Of a stretch of DNA of 64,000 nucleotides, positions 55,301 to 63,771 are shown piece by piece; within the stretch, counting starts at the first letter, position 1, and every line of letters starts with the position of its first letter. Source of the DNA: Adhaeribacter aquaticus DSM 16391 (lineage in GTDB: Bacteria; Bacteroidota; Bacteroidia; Cytophagales; Hymenobacteraceae); contig NZ_KI421517.1 of assembly GCF_000473365.1 (NCBI RefSeq), forward strand, positions 3,242,634 to 3,306,633, written 5' to 3'. The position numbers and the translations under genes were made by a program. Under the pieces are notes generated by a model. The model did no database searches. It worked only from the letters and a program-made list of their open reading frames with translations, and was not told the origin of the DNA.

Positions 55301-55553
55301 GCGTAATTTAACTTTAGGTTATACCATTCCGGAAGCCAGAATCAAACCTTTAACGGCCAATACCATCTCTAGCCTTCGGGTCTATTTCACCGCTCAGAAC
55401 CTGTTCACGATAACCAAATACAAAGGTTACGATCCGGAAATATCTGGTTCTAACACGGATACCGAAGGTGATTTTATTTTTACCAGAGGTATTGATATTG
55501 GACAATATCCACAGCCAAGAACCTTCATGCTAGGCTTTCAGGTTGGCTTTTAG
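52350..55553 (+). CDS. SusC/RagA-family TonB-linked outer-membrane transporter (second locus)
   Basis: This 1067-residue protein has a hydrophobic leader (SVFGLLMVCAFNASA, about 11-25), a carboxypeptidase-D-like domain (about 52-135, ITGKVVSNKGEALPGVTVLVK), TonB-box region LQELVVVGYGVQ, a plug with IDGIQSDQ and DASSVAIYGAQGANGVVIVTT, and a barrel ending TFMLGFQVGF. It is paired with SusD at 55594. Its substrate cannot be read from sequence; closeness to GH9 and to a regulator with CBM-like domains suggests a beta-glucan or other plant glucan. Unlike the xylan SusC it is not linked to an operator of the LacI type. Confidence 0.95.
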   Translation: MKKKSNDWQKSVFGLLMVCAFNASAEATIIKTRDLKTNNAYGTNLHAESLINWHITGKVVSNKGEALPGVTVLVKGTTNGTTTGADGTYSLSVPEQPGTLVFTYIGFTSKEVAYRGPGAQNVSLADDSQALQELVVVGYGVQEKKDVVGAVGVASRKDFGDVAVSNTSQLIQGKVSGVQVVNNSGLPGSGSRIIVRGAGSFTSTTPLYVIDGIQSDQSTFNSLSPYDIQDITVLKDASSVAIYGAQGANGVVIVTTRTAKTGAPKVTYNGYVGVSKAWRQLDLLDAPQYVDFVKEFAANTNTALPAKLNTPDVLQTRTDWQKEMFRTAKVTEHHVGLNGGTENVKYGISTGYTSQESSVIGLKFQRFNVRVNLQENVGRRIRFGQQVNVRYSVTQGVTPSFVAGLRMPPYSPIYDPANLGGFAVVTTVTDLNDAQNPLVEPSLRDRRDRNYTTYGQFFGELDIVEGLKFRSQLGIGVHFSQDYNFNPIYQNAQLTFPSSVNEGYSYRVNPIIENYFTYNKKVGDHSFVLTAGNSYRSTGLFRSVALRGENLPNDEIHQIGMTATPTLTSAQANSQPAFNSYFARINYTLKDKYIFSATARRDASSVFGPKNRVGYFPSVGVGYRLSEEEFMKGVPFLSDLKLRASWGRTGNANIPPYVYMPLVWKGNQNSNNVVYSLGPDEGLVQGSTLAVPYNPNLKWEETTTTDFGVDAAFLSNKLTFSLGYYNRNSKDLLVNVPLPTSAGYGGTQGTQSAILTNAASAYNRGVELQAAYNNNVGELTYGLSVNGAYNKNQVTSLGDIIKSPILSGGYQAVASWTRTEPGSPIGAFYGFVVDHVAIDQADVDKYNAMAVSKGVPGGTYQASLRPGDIIFKDLNGDGQVTNADQKYIGNPNPKWNYGANLNLGFKGFDLMASLQGVAGVDIVNALGYWTEGMTRPFNSTTEILRRWKKPGDVTDVPRAGQNITGSLNLRPSTRFVQSGSFARLRNLTLGYTIPEARIKPLTANTISSLRVYFTAQNLFTITKYKGYDPEISGSNTDTEGDFIFTRGIDIGQYPQPRTFMLGFQVGF

Positions 55554-55593
55554 TTCATATTAGATATAGTTTTCAACTTATTAAAATACAAAT

Positions 55594-57147
55594 ATGAAAA
55601 AGAAAATTAGCGTTTTACTTATGGCAGCCTCTTTATTCACGGCCAGCTGTAAAGACGAAAGCTTAGATATAAAAAATGAGAATGCTTATAATCTAGATAC
55701 CTATTTTAAAGGGCAATCTCAGTACAACGAGGCAGTAATTGGCACTTATGCAGTATTTCTGCATGCCGGCATGTATTACCGGGAATGGTATTTTCTATTA
55801 GACTTAATTGGTAACGATGCTGAACGGGATGCCCCATTACTCGGCGACTTGGCTCAGTATGCAAATTTTAGTTATGACCGGGCCAATACCATTCATTCGG
55901 TAACCTGGGCCTCTTTATACCGGATGGGTTTTAGAGCCAATTTGGTATTAGATAAGGTAGGAGCCTGGAAAACCGCAAATGCCAATGAGGAAAATCTTAA
56001 AAAGCAGTACCTGGCTGAGGCTCACTTTTTACGGGGTTGGGCTTATTTTAATCTGGTTAATTTATGGGGTCGGGTACCTATCCGAAAATCTTTTGAGGAG
56101 TCCAATGTTTCGGCAGCTCCTCGGGTTGCCGTGGCAGAAGGTTGGAAATTTGTAGAAGATGAATTTAAAGCTGCCATTAAAGATTTGCCGGTAACTTATG
56201 CCAGTGCCAATAGAGGTCGGGCAACACAGGGTGCTGCCATTGCTATGTTAGGTAAATCTTATTTATATCAGAAAAAGTTTGATTTGGCTGCTCAGGAATT
56301 GGTAAAACTTACAACGGCTCCTTTTAGCTATGACCTGAATCCCAGCTTCGATCACCAGTTTAGCGATCAGAACCAAAACAGCAAGGAAACTATCTTTGAT
56401 ATTCCTCACAGATATTTCCCGGGCAGCGGTTATAATTATGCTGTGGAGGGTACTAATGCGAAAACAACCCACACCCGCAGGGCACAGGAATATGGATTTA
56501 ACGATTGGCGAAACGTATTTATCTCGGATGCAATTGTAAAAAACTTTAAATACCAGGACGAGACGGGCCAGCCCTATACCGACCCAAGAGGAAAGTTGAC
56601 CTTTTATGGGGATGCAGCTAGTGGTGGCGATCCTGATTACTGTAACACCTGCCCTAATGGACCAATAGCTTATAATCCGAATGAGAAAACTCAAGGCTAT
56701 CGGTTCCGGAAATACGAGCCTTATGAGTTCCAGGAAAAAACAGTACAGTCACAAAGTCCTATTAATTCGCAGGTTATACGGTATGCCGATGTGTTGTTAA
56801 TGCTAGCCGAAGCTTACATTGAAAACAATCAGGTAGAATTGGCCCGGCCGCTCATTAACCGGGTTAGAAAAAGAGTGAATGCTTTTGAATATACCACGTT
56901 GGGTAGCCAGCAAAACGCTCGGATGATTGTACGCCGGGAGCGGCAGATAGAACTGGCAGGTGAACAATCGCGTTGGTTTGATTTAATTCGTTGGGGAATA
57001 GCCAAGCAAACCATTAATGCCGAAAAACAAGCTAAGCTGGGTATTCAGCCTTTCCAGGATAAACATGTTCTGCTTCCTATTCCGGCAGCTGAGATCAATG
57101 CCAATCCTGCTGTTGCCAATGATATGACCATTCCGGAGTGGAATTAA
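55594..57147 (+). CDS. SusD/RagB-family outer-membrane lipoprotein (second locus)
   Basis: The 517-residue protein has a lipobox FTASC with Cys19, an N-terminal region with YNEAVIGTYAVFLHAG, the helix region KKQYLAEAHFLRGWAYFNLVNLWGRVP typical of the family, and a C-terminal RADVLLMLAEAYIE-like segment (the true text is RYADVLLMLAEAY) with RRERQIELAGEQSRWFDLIRWG. It starts 40 bases after susC and ends at a terminator, so the pair forms a short transcription unit without attached enzymes. Confidence 0.95.
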   Translation: MKKKISVLLMAASLFTASCKDESLDIKNENAYNLDTYFKGQSQYNEAVIGTYAVFLHAGMYYREWYFLLDLIGNDAERDAPLLGDLAQYANFSYDRANTIHSVTWASLYRMGFRANLVLDKVGAWKTANANEENLKKQYLAEAHFLRGWAYFNLVNLWGRVPIRKSFEESNVSAAPRVAVAEGWKFVEDEFKAAIKDLPVTYASANRGRATQGAAIAMLGKSYLYQKKFDLAAQELVKLTTAPFSYDLNPSFDHQFSDQNQNSKETIFDIPHRYFPGSGYNYAVEGTNAKTTHTRRAQEYGFNDWRNVFISDAIVKNFKYQDETGQPYTDPRGKLTFYGDAASGGDPDYCNTCPNGPIAYNPNEKTQGYRFRKYEPYEFQEKTVQSQSPINSQVIRYADVLLMLAEAYIENNQVELARPLINRVRKRVNAFEYTTLGSQQNARMIVRRERQIELAGEQSRWFDLIRWGIAKQTINAEKQAKLGIQPFQDKHVLLPIPAAEINANPAVANDMTIPEWN

Positions 57148-57167
57148 AAAATAGATTCCATTACTAT

Positions 57168-57199
57168 AAAAAGCCCTTGCTAAAGACTGGGGCTTTTTT
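57168..57199 (+). terminator. Rho-independent terminator after susD
   Basis: Nine-base arms AAAAAGCCC (57168-57176) and GGGCTTTTT (57190-57198) enclose a 13-base loop and end in a T-run. Confidence 0.88.
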
Positions 57200-57918
57200 G
57201 TTTTCTTAGCTTGAGTAAAATTAAGACTCAAAACTCAAAATTTTTAAAATTACTTAAGGCATTACCTGATCAGATAACTTCATTTTAGCATAAAATTAAT
57301 TAATGAGCTAAGGTAATGTGGCTTCGACATTTGCTAGGGAAGAAGTATTTATTCTAGAAGATTACATATTGGTTTGGTGATGGAAAACATATGGTTCTGG
57401 AGTCTTTTTCTTAAAAGGGAGCCTTTTTATTGTTGTTAAATCGCTGATAGTCAATGTATAATGACAAGTATTGTGCGATTCGGAATCATTTGTAAAAGGG
57501 CGCGCTTGTTACTATTTTATATCCTAGTTTTGTTAAACTAATAGAAATTTTAACTTACTCCCCAGCATTTAATTAATTGTGTTAGTTATAAAAGTAGAAG
57601 TGAATACTAATTATATCTTTTGCTTTAAATGCCTCAGAAGTATTTTGAAAGTAGGACTAATAATAAGGAACTGAAGGGAGTACTTCATTCGCTGGGACTT
57701 ATTTTAATTACGTTGATATGACCAGCTATAAGCTGCTATGGGGAAGGATAACCCTGAACTATGAATAAAAGCAGGAAAGATAATTAGATGTAGAAATTTA
57801 TTTTAAGCTGCTTAAAACCTAAATGTCTACAGAATTGAGCAATAAATTAAGCCGTTAAATTATTACTTAGTACCGGATATTCTGATTACACCAATAAATT
57901 ACATTCACAAACAAGCAA
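57200..57918. other. Intergenic, no intact gene
   Basis: About 720 bases. A plus-strand stretch near 57670-57767 (ending SYKLLWGRITLNYE) is open for about 34 codons and might be a remnant of an outer-membrane protein end, but support is weak. The promoter of the enolase-superfamily gene should lie at the right end. Confidence 0.4.
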
Positions 57919-59406
57919 ATGAAGAGTATTATTCAACAAATTGTTGCTGCCAATAAAGCAGATGAAAGGGTACAGGCTGCCGCTATACAGGCAGAAATTA
58001 ATAATCCGGCCACTAAACCCGATCGGCGGAATTTTTTAAAGAAAACAGCTTTAGGTGGGTTGAGTTTAGCTGGCATGATGGGTATGGGTATTGGGGATAC
58101 GCTGGCACAGGCTACTTCTCAGGTTAACCGATCTTCTAACCCGGCCGATTTGAAAATTACCGATGTGCGTTATGCCGTGGTATTAACCGGTACTGCTGGT
58201 CGTTGCCCAATTATTCGGATAGATACTAACCAAGGTATTTATGGTTTAGGTGAAGTTAGAGATGGTGGTGATGAGCGGTATGCTTTATTGTTGAAAAGCC
58301 GGATTTTAGGTCAGAATCCTTGTAATGTTGAACAAATATTTAAATCTATCCAACAATTTGGTGGCTCAGGTCCTCGTCAGTCTGGTGGTGTGGTTTCAAT
58401 AGAAATGGCTCTTTGGGATTTAGTTGGTAAAGCTTATGGCGTACCGGTTTGGCAGTTATTAGGTGGCCGTTACCGCGATAAAGTTCGTTTATATGCCGAT
58501 ACCCCGGAAGATAAGAACATGTCTGTATTTAAAGAAAATGTTCGAAAAAGGATTAAGGATCAAGGATTTACCTGGTTAAAAATGGACTTGTCTATTGGTT
58601 CTTTAGAAGGGAAGAAGGGCTCTACCGTAAATACCGCTTTCTGGGGTGGGGCAGGTTCGCAATGGGGGAATACACCTTATGCATTAACGGAACATGCTTT
58701 TACGGCCATCCAAATTACCGACAAAGGTTTAGCAGAAATGGCTAATATTGTGGAAACAGTAAGAGGAATAGTAGGGTATGAAATCCCTGTTTCTTCTGAC
58801 CATTATGGCCACTTTGACCTGAATAATTCCATTCGTTTAGGCAGAGCAGTTGAGAAATACCGCCTGGCCTGGTTAGAGGATATGGTGCCTTGGTTCCGGA
58901 CTGAGCAGTGGAAAACTATTACTAATGCCTTGGAAACGCCAACTATTACCGGCGAAGATATTTATTATAAAAAAGATTTTGAAAAGCTGGTAGACAACCA
59001 TGCAGTGGATATTATCCACCCGGATTTAGCTACTTCTGGCGGTATTTTGCAAACTAAGAAAATTGGTGATTATGCCGAAGAAGGTGGTGTGGCTATGGCT
59101 ATGCACTTTGCCGGAACACCTATTTCATTCATGGCAAACGTACATTGTGCCGCGGCCACTCAGAACTTTCTGGCGCTGGAGCACCACTCACCAGATTCGG
59201 CCTGGTGGCCAACTATGGTAAAAACAACTGATGGTCGTAAACTGATTGAGAAAGGTTATGCAAATGTGCCAAGTTTAGCTCCAGGTTTAGGTATTGAGTT
59301 AAACGAAGAAGTAATGAAACAACATTTAGATCCGAAGGATAACAGCTTCTTCCGTCCAACTCCGGAATGGAATGAGAAACGTTCTCACGATAGACTTTGG
59401 AGTTAG
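57919..59406 (+). CDS. Tat-exported mandelate racemase/muconate-lactonizing (enolase superfamily) enzyme
   Basis: Enolase-superfamily enzymes abstract a proton next to a carboxylate; sugar-acid dehydratases are the most common relatives. This 495-residue protein has an internal Tat signal (DRRNFLKKTALGGLSLAGM, from residue 35) after an unusual 34-residue N-region, so it should act in the periplasm. Predicted metal ligands are D294 (SSDHYGHF), E320 (WLEDMVP) and E346 (TGEDI), with catalytic-base candidates H295/H299 and H396 (MAMHFAGTPI). The usual second K of the KxK motif is absent (WLKMDLSI at 219-226), as in galactonate-dehydratase-type members. Substrate is likely an aldonic or uronic acid made by periplasmic oxidation. 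Confidence 0.88.
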   Translation: MKSIIQQIVAANKADERVQAAAIQAEINNPATKPDRRNFLKKTALGGLSLAGMMGMGIGDTLAQATSQVNRSSNPADLKITDVRYAVVLTGTAGRCPIIRIDTNQGIYGLGEVRDGGDERYALLLKSRILGQNPCNVEQIFKSIQQFGGSGPRQSGGVVSIEMALWDLVGKAYGVPVWQLLGGRYRDKVRLYADTPEDKNMSVFKENVRKRIKDQGFTWLKMDLSIGSLEGKKGSTVNTAFWGGAGSQWGNTPYALTEHAFTAIQITDKGLAEMANIVETVRGIVGYEIPVSSDHYGHFDLNNSIRLGRAVEKYRLAWLEDMVPWFRTEQWKTITNALETPTITGEDIYYKKDFEKLVDNHAVDIIHPDLATSGGILQTKKIGDYAEEGGVAMAMHFAGTPISFMANVHCAAATQNFLALEHHSPDSAWWPTMVKTTDGRKLIEKGYANVPSLAPGLGIELNEEVMKQHLDPKDNSFFRPTPEWNEKRSHDRLWS

Positions 59407-59416
59407 TATCTAAAGT

Positions 59417-59452
59417 AAAAGAAAAGGCCAGCATTTGCTGGCCTTTTCTTTT
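59417..59452. terminator. Bidirectional terminator between convergent genes
   Basis: Seventeen-base arms (59417-59433 and 59436-59452) form a near-complete palindrome with the GC core GGCCAGCA. A/T runs on both sides let it serve the enolase-superfamily gene on the plus strand and the isomerase operon on the minus strand. Confidence 0.92.
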
Positions 59453-59464
59453 ATTATTACTTTT

Positions 59465-60349
59465 TTAAGCTACATCGCAAATTTGTACCCCTTGTTTCAG
59501 AGAAGCTAGTTTGTCTTCCCGTTTTGGAATAAATTCCTGGGCCACGAAGCCTTTGTAGCCGGTTTCCAAAATAGCTTTCATAATGGCCGGGTAATATAAC
59601 TCCTGGGTTTCATCTATTTCGTTGCGGCCAGGTACGCCCCCGGTATGGTAATGCGAAATATATTTGTTGTACTTGCGAATAGTCGCAATTACATCACCTT
59701 CCATTATTTGCATGTGGTAAATATCATACAGTAATTTAAACTTATCCGAGCCAACCATATCGGCAAGAGAAGCGCCCCAGGCGGTATGGTCGCACATGTA
59801 ATCTTTATGGTTTACTTTGCTGTTCAGTAATTCCATTACAAGGGTTACGTTGTGCTTTTCAGCTGTACTCATCAGGCGTTTTAAACCAGTAGCACAATTC
59901 TTCATCCCCGTTTCATCATCCATTCCTTTCCGGTTGCCAGAAAAGCAAATAATCTGGTTAAACCCGGCCGCCGCTACCTGCGGAATAACTTCTTCATAAC
60001 TTTTAATAAGCGCATCGTGGTACTGCGGATTATTAAATCCTTTATCAATACCCATGCCGGCGCCCTGCGGTAGGGCAGAAGTTAAACCATATTTTTTTAA
60101 GGTAGGCCATTCGCCGGGACCAACCAATTCAATAGAGGTTAAACCTATTTTATTGGCAGCTTTACATAAATCCTCTAACGGAATTTTATCATAACACCAG
60201 CGGCAAACGGAGTGATTAATTTTGCCTTTGAGCTTACTTCCCATAGCAGAATCAGCTGCTTCTAGCCGGTTAACTAATGAGTTTCCCAGAGTAGCCATGG
60301 CAGCCGTACCGGCGGCTTTTTTCAAAAATGAACGACGTAAATTGGTCAT
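59465..60349 (-). CDS. Tat-exported hydroxypyruvate isomerase-like TIM-barrel protein
   Basis: The 294-residue protein starts with a Tat leader (NLRRSFLKKAAGTAAMATL). The barrel resembles the Hyi family, which interconverts hydroxypyruvate and tartronate semialdehyde: HSVCRWCYDKIPLEDLC, SIELVGPGEWPTLKKYGL, VMELLNSKVNH with a metal-binding Glu, LLYDIYHMQIMEGD, and the final FVAQEFIP Glu. Secreted relatives probably act on other keto sugars. It is 23 bases after the GMC oxidoreductase gene in the operon subunit 3-GMC-isomerase, so its substrate may be the keto sugar made by that enzyme. Confidence 0.85.
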   Translation of the reverse strand: MTNLRRSFLKKAAGTAAMATLGNSLVNRLEAADSAMGSKLKGKINHSVCRWCYDKIPLEDLCKAANKIGLTSIELVGPGEWPTLKKYGLTSALPQGAGMGIDKGFNNPQYHDALIKSYEEVIPQVAAAGFNQIICFSGNRKGMDDETGMKNCATGLKRLMSTAEKHNVTLVMELLNSKVNHKDYMCDHTAWGASLADMVGSDKFKLLYDIYHMQIMEGDVIATIRKYNKYISHYHTGGVPGRNEIDETQELYYPAIMKAILETGYKGFVAQEFIPKREDKLASLKQGVQICDVA

Positions 60350-60372
60350 GTTATTGGTTTGATGATCTAATT

Positions 60373-62073
60373 TTAGATAATGTTTCCCTTCTTCATCTCT
60401 TTTACTGCATAATCAGCCGCGCGAGCCGTAAGAGCCATATAAGTAAGGGACGGATTTACACAGCTGGCCGAAGTCATACAGGCGCCATCTGTTACAAAAA
60501 CATTCGGCACGGCATGCATTTGGTTAAAGCCATTCAGAACAGACGTTTTCGGATCCCGACCCATACGGGCAGTACCCATTTCGTGGATAGCCATACCCGG
60601 ATAAGAACCGTTATCGTAAGCTTTAACATTTTTACAACCAGCGGCTTCCAGCATTTCGGCTGCATCATTGGCCATGTCCTTCCGCATCTTCATTTCGTTT
60701 TCTTTAAACTCAGCATCGAACAGTAAAGTAGGTTGCCCCAATTTATCTTTTACGGCAGTATTAAGGGTTACTTTATTTTCGTAGTAAGGTAAACACTCAC
60801 CAAAGCCGCCCAAGCCCATTTTCCAGGCGCCTGGCTTGGTTAAAGCTTCTTTAAAATTTGGTCCAAAACCCATTTCGGCTACACCCCGCTCCCAACTATC
60901 GCGGCTGGCTCTGCCCTGGTAACCAAAACCGCGGATGTAATCACGTTTATCGTTGCCAATATTGCGGTAGCGCGGAATGTAAATACCATTCGGCCGACGA
61001 CCAAAAAACGTTTTATCTTCCATACCCGGAAATTCACCACTGGCACCGGTACGGAAGTGGTGATCCATCAGGTTATGGCCTAACTGCATGCTATCGTTAC
61101 CCAAGCCATTCGGGAACCGGCTTGATATAGAGTTTAATAAAACAAAGGTAGTACCTAATGTGGAGCCGTTAATGAAAAGAATACGGGCATAATACTCTGT
61201 CATTTCCCCGGTCTTGGTATCAATAACTCTTACGCCGGTAGCCCGTTGCTTTTGTTCATCGTAAATAACCGAGTTTACTGCCGAATCCGGACGTAAAGTT
61301 AAGTTGCCGGTAGCCTGAGCGGCCGGCAGGGTAGAAGCCTGAGTACTGAAATAGCCGCCAAACGGACAACCCCGGTTACACATATTCCGGAATTGGCAAT
61401 TGCCGCGTCCATTATGCGGTTTAGTTAGGTTGGCTACCCGGCCCATGGTCATGCGGCGGTTCGGAAATTTAGCTTCAATACCTTTTTTTATTTCTTTTTC
61501 CACGCAGTTCATTTCCATGGGTGGCAAAAACTGGCCATCCGGCAATTGCGGAAGGTTTTCTGCCTGACCACTAATGCCCGCAAATTTCTCTACGTAATCG
61601 TACCAGGGAGCAATGTCTTTGTAGCGGATCGGCCAATCAACGGCAATACCATCTTTAACATTAGCCTCAAAATCCATGTCGCTCAGGCGGTACGATTGCC
61701 GACCCCACATAATGGATTTACCACCAACAATATCACCGCGGAACCAATCGAATCGTTTCTTCTCTGAATACGGATTTTCCTGGTCGTTTATCCAGAAATT
61801 CTCCGTCATTTCGTTGTATGGATAATCGCGTTTTAAGTAAGGGTGCGATTCGCTTTGGGCATGAGTAATTCTGCCCCGATGCGAAAACTCCCAGGGATGT
61901 TTTAAAGCTGTTTTATAATCTTTAACGTGTTCTATATTTTTACCACGCTCCAGCATTAATACTTTTAAACCTTTTTCGGTTAGTTCTTTTGCGGCCCAAC
62001 CACCGCTTACGCCCGAGCCAACCACAATGGCATCATAGGTGTTTTTTTCTTTTGCTTTTCCGTTTATAAACAT
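60373..62073 (-). CDS. GMC-family FAD oxidoreductase (sugar dehydrogenase)
   Basis: GMC enzymes oxidise alcohols and sugars with FAD. The 566-residue protein begins with the FAD motif YDAIVVGSGVSGGWAAKEL (13-31), has a Cys-rich patch CQFRNMCNRGCPFG in the middle, and ends with the catalytic part HEMGTARMG and CVNPSLTYMALTARAADY (His/Asn pair). It has no own Tat leader; the partner encoded by the upstream gene (62167) carries one, so the pair is probably co-exported, as in glucoside 3-dehydrogenases and gluconate 2-dehydrogenases. Electrons would pass to a cytochrome. A 3-keto-glycoside product is an informed guess. Confidence 0.9.
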   Translation of the reverse strand: MFINGKAKEKNTYDAIVVGSGVSGGWAAKELTEKGLKVLMLERGKNIEHVKDYKTALKHPWEFSHRGRITHAQSESHPYLKRDYPYNEMTENFWINDQENPYSEKKRFDWFRGDIVGGKSIMWGRQSYRLSDMDFEANVKDGIAVDWPIRYKDIAPWYDYVEKFAGISGQAENLPQLPDGQFLPPMEMNCVEKEIKKGIEAKFPNRRMTMGRVANLTKPHNGRGNCQFRNMCNRGCPFGGYFSTQASTLPAAQATGNLTLRPDSAVNSVIYDEQKQRATGVRVIDTKTGEMTEYYARILFINGSTLGTTFVLLNSISSRFPNGLGNDSMQLGHNLMDHHFRTGASGEFPGMEDKTFFGRRPNGIYIPRYRNIGNDKRDYIRGFGYQGRASRDSWERGVAEMGFGPNFKEALTKPGAWKMGLGGFGECLPYYENKVTLNTAVKDKLGQPTLLFDAEFKENEMKMRKDMANDAAEMLEAAGCKNVKAYDNGSYPGMAIHEMGTARMGRDPKTSVLNGFNQMHAVPNVFVTDGACMTSASCVNPSLTYMALTARAADYAVKEMKKGNII

Positions 62074-62166
62074 GATTGAAATCTAGTTTGCAGGCTGGTG
62101 TGTTTAAAAAGGGAGGGGAAACTCAAATCCTAAAAACCAGCAAGGATATTTGTAGTACCAGAATAA

Positions 62167-62748
62167 TTAAAGCGCCCAGCCCTTGGCACCTGGTTTGCCA
62201 GGTACAATGGTCATGTTACCGTCGTATCTGCCCGGAATATGAACATAATCCAGGGCCTGAGTAGCACCAATTTCTGAAGTGAAATAACCCAATAAAGTTA
62301 GCTCTTTCATGGTGCGGAAGAAATGCGTGCCGGCTGTATTGCGCTGAGCTATGCTTTCGGCTTCAGCTTTTTTAAGCAATTCTATTTGCTGTTCCTGGGA
62401 ACAGGCTAAAAATCCTTTGGCATAAGTAGATTTTGCTGTGTTATCGAATTTATCTAAACCAGCTAAAAAGTATTGCTGATCTTTCTCAGAATAACAATCT
62501 GCAACCATCAGGTTTATAAACTCAGGCACTTTAGCCGCCTTAGCCCCAGGGGTAGAAGTAGTAGGAATGATAAGTTCGGCTATTTCACCAATCATCCGTT
62601 TCTGGTTGTCGGAAATGGCTACTTGTACCCCGGCAGAATTGCCTAGTATTTTTTTTCGGCTACCATACAGCAAACCACCTAAGGCCGGAGTAGATAAGGC
62701 TCCACCCATTAAGGCAGTAACTGTTAAGATGGCTTCTCTTCGCTTCAT
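62167..62748 (-). CDS. Gluconate 2-dehydrogenase subunit 3-family protein, Tat leader
   Basis: The 193-residue protein belongs to the small-subunit family that escorts GMC oxidoreductases across the membrane and helps maturation. A Tat-like leader MKRREAILTVTALMGGALS is followed by the domain ISDNQKRMIGEIAELIIPTTSTPGAKAAKVPEFI-like core (shown in parts), YFLAGLDKF, FFRTMKELTLLGYFTSEIGATQAL. It is 93 bases before the GMC gene and is the first gene of the operon. The pairing is a strong functional link. Confidence 0.9.
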   Translation of the reverse strand: MKRREAILTVTALMGGALSTPALGGLLYGSRKKILGNSAGVQVAISDNQKRMIGEIAELIIPTTSTPGAKAAKVPEFINLMVADCYSEKDQQYFLAGLDKFDNTAKSTYAKGFLACSQEQQIELLKKAEAESIAQRNTAGTHFFRTMKELTLLGYFTSEIGATQALDYVHIPGRYDGNMTIVPGKPGAKGWAL

Positions 62749-63123
62749 TCGATTTAATTAAAATGGTGTTTAGTATTGGCAAATTAATAATTATAAGGGA
62801 AAATACCGTGCCAATCCTGAAGTATTTTCAAAATAAAAGGAAAATGAAAGCCAATAATTAATAGTTGGCTTGCTGTTCAAAATTTTGAAATAATATAAAT
62901 TTGGGAAACTCTGATAATGTGCTTTTTACCAAGTTGTTAATTATTGATTGTTGTCTTTGCTTCTTCTTTTTACAGAATAAATCTTTTTGTTTTTCTGCGT
63001 ATATCTCAAACTCGAGCTGGTATATATTGCCTGTTGCCTAAGTATTGGCTGATTACTAATAGGATTTTAGTAGTTTAATAAAGTTTAGAAAACTGTTTTG
63101 GTAAATTATAATAGGTTAAAAAT
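62749..63123. other. Divergent intergenic region
   Basis: About 375 AT-rich bases hold the promoters of the GMC operon (left) and the unknown secreted protein (right). No conserved site was picked out. Confidence 0.4.
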
Positions 63124-63633
63124 ATGAAGGGTAAATTAATTACAGGATTATTTCTAGTGATAACCATAGTTGCATTTGGGCAGCAGCATACAAAATTAGA
63201 TGAACGGTACGGTTTTAAGGAAGCCAAATTAGAGGCTGATATTAGTTCTTTTGCTCAATTGGATATGGTAGAGGACCAGGGCAATATTAAAGTTTACGAG
63301 AAAATTGGGGATGATTTGAAAATAGATGAAGTAGCGCTTCAGACAATCTGGTATTTCTTCTACAAGAATAAGTTAAGCTCTATTTTGATCAAAACAAAAG
63401 GACCTACTACTAACAAAAAAATGTTGGCTTACCTGAACAAGGAATATGGTAAAGGAAAACCAGTCGGTAAATTAGGAACTACTTATGCCTGGTCAGGTAA
63501 AAAAACAAATTTATCTTACCAAGAAAATAAAGAGACAGGTGAAGCTACCGTTATTCTTTTTAGTAAACCCTTACAGGAGGAAGCGAAACGGGAGAAAAAA
63601 ACTGCTGGCCTGATGAAAACAAACCCACAATAG
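63124..63633 (+). CDS. Hypothetical secreted protein
   Basis: The 169-residue protein has a signal peptide ending near VAFGQQ (residue 21). The mature part alternates short strands and helices: KEAKLEADISSFAQLDMVED, VALQTIWYFFYKNKLSSILI, KKMLAYLNKEYGKG and TYAWSGKKTNLSY. It resembles the many small Bacteroidota lipocalin- or NTF2-like unknowns, but I recognise no family. The C-terminus is basic. It stands alone between divergent and convergent neighbours. Confidence 0.65.
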   Translation: MKGKLITGLFLVITIVAFGQQHTKLDERYGFKEAKLEADISSFAQLDMVEDQGNIKVYEKIGDDLKIDEVALQTIWYFFYKNKLSSILIKTKGPTTNKKMLAYLNKEYGKGKPVGKLGTTYAWSGKKTNLSYQENKETGEATVILFSKPLQEEAKREKKTAGLMKTNPQ

Positions 63634-63771
63634 TTTTAAATGCTTCTTTTTATAGCTGCAAAACAAAGGTAAAAAGTTCTATTTTTCCTAATAAAGGCAT
63701 GGTATTCTTTATCTGACGTCACCCGCAATACCTTACCATCCAAAAACCATTAAAGCATTACCGCCGAAAGT

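Noticed and set aside
57670-57767. Plus-strand fragment ending SYKLLWGRITLNYE
   Set aside because: It looks slightly like the end of an outer-membrane protein, but it is only about 34 codons and no paralogue in the window supports it.
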